A stretch of 64,000 bases of DNA from Herpetomonas samuelpessoai. Taxonomy: Eukaryota > Euglenozoa > Kinetoplastea > Trypanosomatida > Trypanosomatidae. Below the pieces are notes generated by a model. It made no database searches. It had not been told where the DNA came from and saw only the letters and a program-made list of their open reading frames with translations. The stretch's first letter is position 1. Every line of letters begins with the position of its first letter. Below, in pieces: positions 37,388-46,555 of the stretch. The DNA lies in the NCBI GenBank assembly GCA_030849835.1, contig JASAOC010002122.1, positions 186,001-250,000 of the forward strand, in the 5' to 3' direction. A program made the position numbers and the translations under genes.

Positions 37388-38209
37388 ATGCCGCCCAAAA
37401 CAGCTGCGGCCAACCCCAAAGGTCCAAAGGCCGCCGCCCACGCCACGGCCGCCGCCCCCGCCATCCGCGTCAAGAAGGCGTCAGAGGAAACGGATGCGGA
37501 CACCATTCCAGCCCTGGCCGCGCTCCCCACTGTGCGTACGGAGAACCCCCGGCGGCTACGCTATTCTCAACGGTTCAAGGAGCTCACGGAGCTCATCCTC
37601 GCCTCGGACGCGACTTACCGCCTCAGCCTACGGCACCGTGCCGGGTCCTCGGACCGCCCACAGCAGCCGGCGGCGACGCGGCTCTCACACAGCAGCGACG
37701 GTGGCGGTGGCGGCAGTGCTCCCCTGGTGGTGCTGGGCGACGACTACTTCCCCACCCTGCAGGTGGGCTTCATGGCGCGGGCCATGGGCCTCAATCTGAC
37801 CGAGGAGCAGGTAGTACAATTGGTCCGGCTGGTGGAAGACGACGCGGCCTCTCGTGGGACCGTCAGTCGCCGCCGGCTGGAGTCGGTAGTAGTGGACGCC
37901 CTCATGACAGGGGTCCTAGGTAGTCCGACGTTGCTGGCGAGCGGTGCGGTGCTGGCGTCGCAGTTGCCGCCTGACTGGCAGCCTTCGTGCTGTCTGCGCA
38001 GCGACGAGGCAACCATCTTCCGCGCCTTCGCAGCCATTGACACAACGGGCCGAGGCTTCCTCACCGCCGACGAGCTCCGCCTTGCCCTCACGTCCATGGG
38101 CGATCCGCTGAGCAAGGAAGAGATGGATGAAATGCTTCTCGCCGCCACGGAGCCGGGCTCGGACACTGTGTTTTACAGAGACTTTGCAGACATCCTCGCG
38201 AGGGAGTGA
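37388..38209 (+). CDS. DRC8: Nexin-dynein regulatory complex subunit 8, EFCAB2-like (273 aa)
   Basis: DRC8 (EFCAB2/FAP200) is a calmodulin-like subunit of the nexin-dynein regulatory complex that links axonemal doublets. The C-terminal block AIDTTGRGFLTADELRLAL, then SMGDPLSKEEMDEMLLAATEP and VFYRDFADIL, aligns closely with the end of EFCAB2 (SAKRGFLTKDELIKYM, GEPFSQEEMEEMLSAA, INYKDYITMM). The upstream block QVGFMARAMGLNLTEEQVVQL corresponds to the first EF pair. Loop positions are degenerate (T/R/F where Asp/Asn ligands are expected), so calcium binding is doubtful. An Ala/Pro/Lys-rich N-terminal extension of about 100 residues and a Gly run (about 100-104) are additions relative to animal DRC8. 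The start ATG at 37388 is the first after acceptor 37315-37316. Confidence 0.85.
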   Translation: MPPKTAAANPKGPKAAAHATAAAPAIRVKKASEETDADTIPALAALPTVRTENPRRLRYSQRFKELTELILASDATYRLSLRHRAGSSDRPQQPAATRLSHSSDGGGGGSAPLVVLGDDYFPTLQVGFMARAMGLNLTEEQVVQLVRLVEDDAASRGTVSRRRLESVVVDALMTGVLGSPTLLASGAVLASQLPPDWQPSCCLRSDEATIFRAFAAIDTTGRGFLTADELRLALTSMGDPLSKEEMDEMLLAATEPGSDTVFYRDFADILARE

Positions 38210-39124
38210 GGCGCCAACACTTCAACGACGACCGTCTCGTTTTTGTTTTTACACTGTGGTGTCAGCTGGGTCTGCCACAAATCTGTCAGCCTTCACACGT
38301 GACCTTTCAGCCTTTGCCCCGGAGTCATTCATGTAAAATAGAGGATTCGATGTCCTACAGTGAACGTGGTGGGAGACGTTGACGTCACCGCACTCGCGCT
38401 TCGTTTTTTTTTCTGACGCTGCTCAGTTTTCAAGTGCGTACCATATTGTTCCCCTGAGGGATAAACAAGAAAAGCGACAGTGTGAGAACACACAAAGTGG
38501 AAGAAGAACCGAAAAAGAAAAACCTCTTTTACGCCTCCGGAAGAAGTCCCGGAATTAACGCGCCTCTTGGAAGGGAGTCGTCGCGGGCGTGCTAGAACGA
38601 TTTCAAGTGTGCAGAGTGGCTTAGCCAGAGTACGTTTGCATCTGTGTGACTTGGGCTTTTACCTTCTTGCCTTTTCTTCACCTTTACTGTTCTCGCTTCT
38701 TTTTCGCATGGCGCTCGTAGGAACCGTTCGTTGTGTATACGTTCCCTCTTTCCTTTCTTTTGCTTGTTTTGTTCCAAAGGCAGTTTGAACACTTTTTTTT
38801 TGTTTTGTGGTGGTACCCTTTCCCCTTTCCCCTTTCCAAAGACAATTGAATTTTTGGTTGGTTTCATAAAGTTTCTTTTCCCTCCGGGCCTTTCACAAAT
38901 ACAGCTAGGGCTGACCTCAGCTAGCTCCTCCCGAAGCCTGTACAAAGGTCGTGACGATATATAAATCAAAACCCCTCAAAGAGGTTGAGGTGTCTCTCAT
39001 AGAACCGTGAGATAGCTTCGTTCTGCACGCTGTGCTGCAGCGAAGGTTACTCGTGTTTTCATAAAGAAATTTCCCACAGTTGGGAACACAAAGAAAGACT
39101 TTACCATACAGTTCACCAACAAAG
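38210..39124. other. Intergenic region, pyrimidine-rich
   Basis: The 3' flank of DRC8, then pyrimidine-rich stretches at about 38658-38704, 38742-38770 and 38812-38840. The last CAG before the next gene is at 39077-39079 (AG 39078-39079), leaving a 45-nt ATG-free leader to 39125. No supported gene. Confidence 0.5.
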
Positions 39125-42100
39125 ATGATGCGCCGGTTTGTTAGTGCGTCATCATGGACGGTTGTGGCTGCCGGCGTGACGACAGGTGCGGCGTCCACCA
39201 CCGTGGGCTCTCGCGCCTTTTCCTCTAATTACGGGGACATTGGCAACTACAAGCCGCCGCTGCGTGTTGGCGGGCGCAGTGGTGCGCACCGCCGTCCACC
39301 TAAGCAGAACTACCCACCCAAGGCTTCCACCCCCGCAGAACCGGAACACGCGCGCAACCACACGGCGGAGGAGGAGGACCCTATCGAGGACGTGCAGGAG
39401 GTCGAGATGGAGGCCGAGGATGCTGTCCCGGCCAAGCGCAACTACAAGAACCATTACCGTGGTTTGTTCAAACCAAAGCCGCAACCCATCTCCTTCACAA
39501 GCAGCTTCAAGGCGGAAGCGCAACAGGGACAGCCCTCCCACACTGCCCACGACGAGGATGACGACGTCACGAAAATCTACAGCCATGAGGAGGTGGCGCG
39601 GATTGTGAAGAAGGACACTGGCCGCGAAAACCGCAGCCCTCCTCGCAAGCAGGATGCTGACGATGATGTCCTACGCGCGCTCGACGAAGATGCGGATGAG
39701 GGGGCACAGGTGGTGGTGACTCGCACATACAAGGCCGAAGAGGAGGACCTCGTGGAAAACGACGAGGGAGACCACTCCCCAGCCGAGGCATCCACCGATG
39801 GCGAGGACAAGTTCCGAGAGATTCGTGCGCACCCCTTTTACGCGGACCTCATCAAGCGTGTGGAGCGCAACATGGCGCACTACCGCAACGACATCCGCAG
39901 CTCTGGCCGCTTCTCCGCGGATGCCGTGGACGAGTGCGTGCGTCCGTTGCTGCAGCTCGCCGACTACCCTTTTACGACAAAGGAACTCGCGCAGCTCGCC
40001 TCCTGCATTAACCCTTCCGCGTTGGCCCGCACCCTGGCAGACCGGCACGCGTGTGGCCGCATGCACGTGTACCGCTCCCCCGACACCGACCTCCTGCTGG
40101 ACTGGTCTGTCGAGGACTTCCTGCGGCGCCGGTACGAGAGCGTGCACATGTCGTGGGAGCCCATGGACGTGGTTTACCGCCGCTTTGGCTGGACCGGCGA
40201 GGAGCTCTCCGACCGCGACCTGTTGCTCTACTTCTCTGAGTTTAGCGAGTACGTGGAGCTGGCTGAGCTGGAGTTTGGCGTGAATGGCAAGCCGCGCGCG
40301 GTGCCGATTCCGAATCCGGTGGAACGTGCCCAGAAGGCCCCCATCTCCGCCTCCCGTCTGCTCATTCGTCGGGTGCCAGATGGCGAGACCGAGCCGTCTA
40401 TCACGGAGGCGATCCGCTTGATGGGGTCTCCCGCAATGGCGGAGAAGGGTCGCAAGGGGGGAAGCCAACGCGGGCGCCACACCCATCACCGGAACACAGA
40501 CTCCGTCTCGGATATGTTCGCGGCGGTGGAGCAGGCCGCCAAGGAGGTGGACGGCGATGAGACCACCAAGCTGAACCACGGCATCGACACCGTCCATTCG
40601 CTGCGTCAGGCGACCCACCCCGGTGGTCGTACGATCAATGAGTTTTCGATCGGCAAGCGCCGGGGGGAAGAGGCGACGGCCCCGTCATCCGCCAACCGTG
40701 ACGGCAACACATTGTCGGTGGGCGAGGAGGACACGCCCGCGCCCGTGGCCACATCTCGTCGGAAGCCCACAAAATTCAACGCGGAAGCTTATGAGAAGTT
40801 GTCGAACGCGTACCACAAGACCAAAGTGGATATCGCGATGCTGCGCCGCCGTCTGCTGAGCACAGAGAATACTGCCAAGGCAGAGTCCCTCCAGGCCAAA
40901 CTCGCCTCGCAGCGCCGTGAGCTCGCTCGCCTCAACGAAGAGCTTCGGCACATGAGCGCACTGCGCCGTCAACACCAGATTGACATTGAGGAGGGCAAGA
41001 TCGAAGACGACGACGACGAGGACGGCGTGACCACCACCAAGGCTGGTGCGGTGAAGTACGAGGCAGGGTTCTCCATTCCTCGCTCCCGCCCACAGTACAT
41101 GGAGGCCCCTGAGCTCGAGGAGCCAAAAAACGAGCAGGCCGCCGCGAATGGTAACGAAAACGACGACGACGACGTTGACATCTCTGAGGAGCTCCAGGAG
41201 TACGAGCAACTTCACCAGCCTTCCGCCAAAGCCGCCAACCGGTATGCAACTGGCCGGACTGCGGAACCGACGCGATCGGTAGAGGCGGAGGTGGAGGAGG
41301 ACGGAGAGGTGGAGGCAGCAGGGGATGATGTGAACGGCATGGGCGCGGACATGGGAGGTGAGTTCGCCCACCGTCGCCGGCTTCACACGGAAGCACCCTC
41401 GAGCCGCCCCATCACTGACCTCAGAGATGACTTTGATGAACTCGCCGCGGCGGACGACTTCGACGCCGACGAGTACGTCGCGAGCGGCCACATCTCACAC
41501 AAGCGCAGCGCCAAGAAGCCCCACCCCCCACGCACCACCGCCACCTCGGCAAGAGTGGCTGAGGAAGAGGAGGAGGGAGAGGGCTCGCGCGATGAAGTCG
41601 ATGAGCTCACCGGCGAAAGGGATGACGCAGAGCTCGAGGCGGAACAGGGGGATGACGAGGCAGAGCCCGTCACTGTCCCCACCGCGGAGGCGAAACGCTC
41701 AGCGAGTGGCAGCGGCCGTGGGAAGAACGCTGTCAAGGCACCTCCTCGCCCTCAGTACATGAATGCCCCTGAGCGCGATGTGGACGAGGTTCTGGAGGAG
41801 GGTGCTGGTTTGGACGCTGAGGATGACGACGACCTGGACATCACGGCCGCTATTGAGGAGTACGAGGCGGAACTCCAGCGTCCGCGTGACTCGGCTGTCT
41901 ACAGCTCGAACTGGAAGGCGGAGAAGGCTACGCGGAAAGAGGAGCCCCGCAGCGGCAGTACCAAGCATGTGGCCAAGGCTGACACGGAAGCCCCTGCGGA
42001 GGAAACAGAGGCAGTCGATGCCGCAGACGACTTGGAGACAAACGCTGACATGGTGGAAGCGGAGGCTGAAGAGGAGGGAGAGAGTCTGCAGAGCGTCACC

Positions 42101-44056
42101 GCGGAGGGCGACACGACGGACGCCGCCGCTATGGATGACGGACCGGAGGCTATGGTTGAGAAGCTGCGAGAGGCGGTGGAGGCGGCCACGGCGGACGTCA
42201 ACGAGGCGCGTGATGCCCTGGAGCGCATCCAAGAAGAGCAGCGCACCGCCAACGCCGCCTTCGCCAAGCGCATCGCCACTGCCACTCAGGAGCTGCAGGC
42301 ACGTGAGGCTCAATGCGGTGCGCTAGAGCAGGAGCTGAACGAGGCCGAAGAGGCGGCGGCCCGCGAGGCCGCGGAGGCCAAGGCACAAGCAGTGGAGCGT
42401 GAGCTGGAGGCCCAGCGTCAGCGCCGGCAGGCCGAGGTGGCCCGGCAGCGTGAGCAGGCACGGATGGCCCAGCACGAGGCGCAAAAGGCTCTGGAGCGGC
42501 AGCGTCGCATTGAACAGGAGGCGCTGGCAAAAGAGAGGGAGTTGGAACAGCAGCTGGCCAAGGTACGTGCGCAGCTCCGTGCCGTGGAGGAGGGTGCCGC
42601 GTTGGCTGCGGACGAGGAGGAAGCCGTTGACGCGACAAGTGCCCAGCACGATGCACATGGCGAAGGTGAGATGGCCGCAGAGGAAGCCTATCATGAGCGC
42701 GATGTCGAGGAGGACGCTGCACCGCTTCACGCCGACGCTGCAGAGGAGGACGTGCTAGCGGCTGAGGCGGAGACCGAGGAACCCATGGAAGACGCAGCCC
42801 CTGTTCCAGCGGCTGCACCAGTGGCCACCGATTCACCACCGCACACAAGCGGCGCAGCCAACACGGCGAGCACGTCCGGTTCCTCTTCGTTCATGTGCTC
42901 ACCCGAGCAGTACGACGGACTTCACCTCGCGGCAGAGCGTCTGCGTAATGAGATTAGCGCGCTGGAGGAGCAGATGGAGCAGGCAGGCGATGAAGACGAC
43001 GAGACGCTCATGGCCGTTCTCGCTGAGTCTCGCGCAGACCTGGAGGAGCTCGACGAGTGCATCAGCTCGGTGCAGCAGAACGCGTCGTGGGCTGCCGCCA
43101 GCGATGCCAAGCGTGCACAGGAGCAACGTGCGAGCGCACAAACCATTGATACCGAGGCCCAGCGTATCCAAAAAGAAATCGACAACCACCGCTTCCAGAT
43201 TGGCCTGCTGGAGAAGCGCCTGCACCACGCGACGCAGCGCTCCATCACCAACAAGCTCGAGCAGGGCATCGTCGCGGCTCGCCGTGAAATCGCGCGCCTG
43301 CGCCGGGAGCAGGACCGCCTACGCCGCGAGGGCCGCGACGCCTTTGGACTGCCTGCCTCCGTCAGCATTGCCGAGACCCTCGCTGGCGAGGACCGCACCC
43401 GGGAGAAGCAACGCCGAGAGGCCCAGGCCGCCATCCAGGCTGCCGCCGGCAACAAGACACGTGGCGCTGAGGCTGGCCACGAACTAGACAGGAATGCCGA
43501 GGAAGCGGGTGAGAGCGACTTGGCTGCGGAAGGGGCGGAGGTAGATGGTGAGGAGATGGACGCCGAGGCGGACTTGCAAGCGGCGGAGGAGGCAGAAGGG
43601 ATGGTGGCCTCCACCAGCGCTGGCCAGGACCCTTCTCACCTCGAGAAGACGAACGCGGACCCCGAGGCTCATCGCCTGCACCTCCGCCTCGACTCCATGC
43701 TGCGCGATATCCAGCAGCTCCAGGACAACATCGCCATCCAGGAGCGGACCTCCGACTACGACGACGAGGAAACAGAGTCTGTGCTGCGGGAGATGAAGAG
43801 CAAGCTCGGGCAGCTCCTTAGCCTTCGCGATGCCGTGCAGCAGCGTCTGGCGAGCTCTGCGGGCGGCGTGCCCCCGGTCGCCTCGGCACCGTCCACCGCA
43901 AGCGCCCCACTCGCGGCGGACCACAACGCGACGGCACCCCGCGCATCTTTCCGCCCGTCCGCGAGGGACACAGCTTCCTCGACCTCTTCGGGTTTGCGCA
44001 TGGGCGCAACTGCCGCCAAGAAGGTTCGTCGCATGGCCCGTTACCAGCGCCACTAG
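39125..44056 (+). CDS. Large mitochondrial coiled-coil protein with internal repeats (1643 aa)
   Basis: The first ATG (39125) gives MMRRFVSASSW followed by an Ala/Thr/Ser/Arg-rich, acid-free stretch to about residue 33, a good mitochondrial presequence. Residues about 230-430 are a folded-looking helical domain (LIKRVERNMAHYRN, LLQLADYPFTTKELAQLA, MSWEPMDVVYRRFGWTGEELSDRDLL). The rest alternates highly acidic low complexity with coiled coil (for example about 1080-1155). Internal repeats are visible: RPQYMxAPE followed by DDDDxDI and EEYE at about 655 and 875, and a helical pair with DEDDETLMAVLAE / YDDEETESVLREM at about 1264 and 1516. No transmembrane segment was seen. A large repetitive mitochondrial scaffold suggests kinetoplast architecture (TAC-like or kDNA-associated) or RNA-processing bodies, but I cannot assign it. 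Confidence 0.8.
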   Translation: MMRRFVSASSWTVVAAGVTTGAASTTVGSRAFSSNYGDIGNYKPPLRVGGRSGAHRRPPKQNYPPKASTPAEPEHARNHTAEEEDPIEDVQEVEMEAEDAVPAKRNYKNHYRGLFKPKPQPISFTSSFKAEAQQGQPSHTAHDEDDDVTKIYSHEEVARIVKKDTGRENRSPPRKQDADDDVLRALDEDADEGAQVVVTRTYKAEEEDLVENDEGDHSPAEASTDGEDKFREIRAHPFYADLIKRVERNMAHYRNDIRSSGRFSADAVDECVRPLLQLADYPFTTKELAQLASCINPSALARTLADRHACGRMHVYRSPDTDLLLDWSVEDFLRRRYESVHMSWEPMDVVYRRFGWTGEELSDRDLLLYFSEFSEYVELAELEFGVNGKPRAVPIPNPVERAQKAPISASRLLIRRVPDGETEPSITEAIRLMGSPAMAEKGRKGGSQRGRHTHHRNTDSVSDMFAAVEQAAKEVDGDETTKLNHGIDTVHSLRQATHPGGRTINEFSIGKRRGEEATAPSSANRDGNTLSVGEEDTPAPVATSRRKPTKFNAEAYEKLSNAYHKTKVDIAMLRRRLLSTENTAKAESLQAKLASQRRELARLNEELRHMSALRRQHQIDIEEGKIEDDDDEDGVTTTKAGAVKYEAGFSIPRSRPQYMEAPELEEPKNEQAAANGNENDDDDVDISEELQEYEQLHQPSAKAANRYATGRTAEPTRSVEAEVEEDGEVEAAGDDVNGMGADMGGEFAHRRRLHTEAPSSRPITDLRDDFDELAAADDFDADEYVASGHISHKRSAKKPHPPRTTATSARVAEEEEEGEGSRDEVDELTGERDDAELEAEQGDDEAEPVTVPTAEAKRSASGSGRGKNAVKAPPRPQYMNAPERDVDEVLEEGAGLDAEDDDDLDITAAIEEYEAELQRPRDSAVYSSNWKAEKATRKEEPRSGSTKHVAKADTEAPAEETEAVDAADDLETNADMVEAEAEEEGESLQSVTAEGDTTDAAAMDDGPEAMVEKLREAVEAATADVNEARDALERIQEEQRTANAAFAKRIATATQELQAREAQCGALEQELNEAEEAAAREAAEAKAQAVERELEAQRQRRQAEVARQREQARMAQHEAQKALERQRRIEQEALAKERELEQQLAKVRAQLRAVEEGAALAADEEEAVDATSAQHDAHGEGEMAAEEAYHERDVEEDAAPLHADAAEEDVLAAEAETEEPMEDAAPVPAAAPVATDSPPHTSGAANTASTSGSSSFMCSPEQYDGLHLAAERLRNEISALEEQMEQAGDEDDETLMAVLAESRADLEELDECISSVQQNASWAAASDAKRAQEQRASAQTIDTEAQRIQKEIDNHRFQIGLLEKRLHHATQRSITNKLEQGIVAARREIARLRREQDRLRREGRDAFGLPASVSIAETLAGEDRTREKQRREAQAAIQAAAGNKTRGAEAGHELDRNAEEAGESDLAAEGAEVDGEEMDAEADLQAAEEAEGMVASTSAGQDPSHLEKTNADPEAHRLHLRLDSMLRDIQQLQDNIAIQERTSDYDDEETESVLREMKSKLGQLLSLRDAVQQRLASSAGGVPPVASAPSTASAPLAADHNATAPRASFRPSARDTASSTSSGLRMGATAAKKVRRMARYQRH
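41087..41870 (+). repeat. Pair of diverged internal protein repeats (RPQYM/DDDD/EEYE modules)
   Basis: Two modules inside the 1643-residue protein, starting at 41087 and 41747. Each contains RPQYM, then an APE motif, an acidic DDDD-x-DI run and an EEYE or QEYE helix start. Spacing is about 220 residues, consistent with ancient duplication. Confidence 0.65.
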
Positions 44057-45430
44057 CACCCCTCCCGCCCTTTGTTATCTGTGCGCTGTGGGCTCACATG
44101 CGATGCACGCATTCACGCATTCAGCTCATTGCAATAGATTTTTTTGTCTTTTCCTCTTTCCCACCTTCGAAGAGTCCAGGTCAATGGTGCCCGAAAGGCA
44201 AATGCTCTGCCTGTTGTGTGCGCAGCCAGTAAGCCAAAAAATAAAATAAAAATAAAAATGAATCGATATCGAAATTGTCAAATGGCACACCAGCAGCGCC
44301 ACAAGGCGCGCTGCCACTCTTGACATTCCGCTTGCTTTGCTCTTCCTTCGCTTCACCCCTGCCGTCTACCGCAGGCAGCTTTTTTTTTTTTTGTTTTTCG
44401 GTTGTCCTTCATATCGCATCTCACCCTATACATTTGTATTTTACCTGTCGAGAGCCCCTTCGCTTTGGTTGGTTTTCCCTTGTCGGTGTTGTGTTTCTTT
44501 TCCACTGCCTCAGAGGCGCTTTTTTATTTTGATCTCAAAAATACTGTCACATACAAGAAATTCTGCATAGAAACAACCGCGTTAAATTGGTTTTCTGTTC
44601 CTCTTTCTTCTTCTTCTTCAAAGGACCTCACATTTCTCCTCCCATCGTTGTTCACGTGACACGTTCTAGAGGTTTCATGGGTTGATTCCTGGTCGGCGTT
44701 TGCAACTTTTTGTTTTTATTTTCAGAAGCGTTCTCTTCTGTCTTTGTTCATACTGCATGCATAGACACATTCAATAAACAATAAGCACTTTGTAGAAGGA
44801 GAAGGGGGAAAAAAAGAGGAAAGGCCACGTACGTCGCACCCCAATGCGAGCGATGCAAGCACGCGAGAGTACTTGTGTGGTGCGTACGGAGTGGAGACAG
44901 TGACGGAATGAAGTCGGAGGAGGCGCTCCGCTGCTGTGTGCTTTGTGCCTCAACCTTTGCATTCGATGGAAGTGCGCACCACGGAGTCGCCTTCCCCCAC
45001 CCTCAGTGGTTGCCTTTGCGTGAACACACTCGGATTGCGAGGGGAAAGGTCGCCCGCAGTCGTTTGCGAGATCCCTGTACCGACCCCACTGAATGAAATG
45101 AAGTCAGCGCATTGGATCACTGATGGCTCCGGAAATTCCTATTTTCTACCACGCTCCTTCACGTTAACTGATCTTTCTGAATTGCGCACTCCCACAAGTT
45201 GTTGTTGTAGTCTTTGTGTAGTCGCTGCGTTTGGAGCCGTGTTGACGTACTTGATCTTGACGGCGCCTCACGTGAACGTGCGCTGTCACCCTCAACATCC
45301 ATTACTTTTGTCTTTTTTTTTCTGGCGGAAACGACAGAACTAGAAGGTCTCGTGAATCCATCTCGAGGTCATCTAACACCGACACACACACCCACACCCA
45401 CCTTAGCCTTTCTTGCTTCCCTTCTTAGCG
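44057..45430. other. Long intergenic region (1.37 kb) with trans-splice signals for the 153-aa gene
   Basis: Contains an A-rich segment (about 44239-44258, AAAATAAAAA units), pyrimidine-rich stretches (about 44335-44400 and 44600-44620), and two acceptors for the next gene: tract 45302-45323 with AG 45336-45337, and tract 45402-45426 with AG 45427-45428 only 2 nt before its ATG. A possible small ORF at 44966-45343 is treated as a finding. Confidence 0.5.
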
Positions 45431-45892
45431 ATGCTGCGTCAGAGCACTACGCTGCGGAAGAACCCCATTGTCTTCAAGCAGGGACAGGGCATGTTCACCC
45501 ATCAGCTCAAACGGATCCTCAACAAAAAATCTCTGCACCGCTACAACTGGGATGCACTGCCCATGTACGAGCCCCGCAAGCTGGCCCACGCCGGCCGCCT
45601 CGTGGACCACGACACCTACCAAGAGATTCACGACCCTCACTGGGCAAACCATGTGTACGAGGTGCCTGATCAGCAGTTCTACAAGATCCCTGTCCCGAGC
45701 GAGTACAAGGATGCGTACTGGTGGCGCGACCTCCAGGCTCGGCGGGTGCAGTGCCCGACGGAATGGGTGGGACACCGGATGTACAACAAGGGAGACCGGC
45801 GCCGGTACGACTTTCAGGATTTGGCGTTTAGGAAGAAGTTTGAATATCCGCTCGAAGAAGTGGTCCAGAACGCGAAGGACATGCGGAATTAA
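45431..45892 (+). CDS. Small basic protein with mitochondrial-type N-terminus (153 aa)
   Basis: Start at the first ATG after the acceptor (45427-45428). The longer frame begins at a TTG. The N-terminus MLRQSTTLRKNPIVFKQG is basic and acid-free, as in mitochondrial import signals. The body is rich in Tyr, Trp, Arg, His and Pro (for example YKDAYWWRDLQARRVQCPTEWVGHRMYNKGDRRRYDF). This composition is typical of kinetoplastid-specific subunits of the mitoribosome or respiratory complexes. No named domain recognised. Confidence 0.72.
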   Translation: MLRQSTTLRKNPIVFKQGQGMFTHQLKRILNKKSLHRYNWDALPMYEPRKLAHAGRLVDHDTYQEIHDPHWANHVYEVPDQQFYKIPVPSEYKDAYWWRDLQARRVQCPTEWVGHRMYNKGDRRRYDFQDLAFRKKFEYPLEEVVQNAKDMRN

Positions 45893-46555
45893 CGTGGAGG
45901 GGGGAAAGGGTGAGAGAGGGCAGTGGGTAGTGGTGTGCGCGTGTGCCTGCTTCCTTTCCGTGAGGCCGGCCATCAGCACACAGTGACGTTACCCGCCTTT
46001 TCTCCTCCTACTTCTTCTCTTTCACGAGGCGTTGAATGGTTATTCTCCTTTCATGTTGTTCTGCAGACATTGCAGGTTGTTTGATAATCACATCTACAAG
46101 AAACAATTGTAACGTACAAGAACGAAAGATTCTCTTGACCTGCTCATAGTTGCCATGAACAGCTTGGCAGTGCTGCACCACCGTTCACAAGGTCATCGGG
46201 AGCTGTTTCTCTGGCTTTGGACAGACACAGCTCGAGGAAAATGAAAGCGACCATACGTTCGCGATCGTTCGTGAGTTTTCACCACCGCTACGTAGAGTTA
46301 ACAGGTCACCGATGCTGACGTTGTTGCTCCACCTGCGTCCAACATCATCCTTCTTCCCAGCACTTCTCACCATCAAGCCGCGAAAGGGAGTAGCACATCT
46401 TTCTCGTGTCTTTTATCTAGGACAGTCCTTCATTGATTCTTACTTTCCACTGCCCCGCGCTCAACGGAGGAGCGTTTTAGAAAGACTGGTTTCGTTTTGC
46501 CTTCACATTTGGCCAACGAGGATCACTCCCCGCTCTCTTGAAACGTGGGAAGTAA
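45893..46555. other. Intergenic region with trans-splice signal for the B55 gene
   Basis: Tract at 46399-46418 ends in CTAG (AG 46419-46420). The leader of about 135 nt is ATG-free to 46556. The left part is the 3' flank of the 153-aa gene. No gene seen. Confidence 0.55.
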
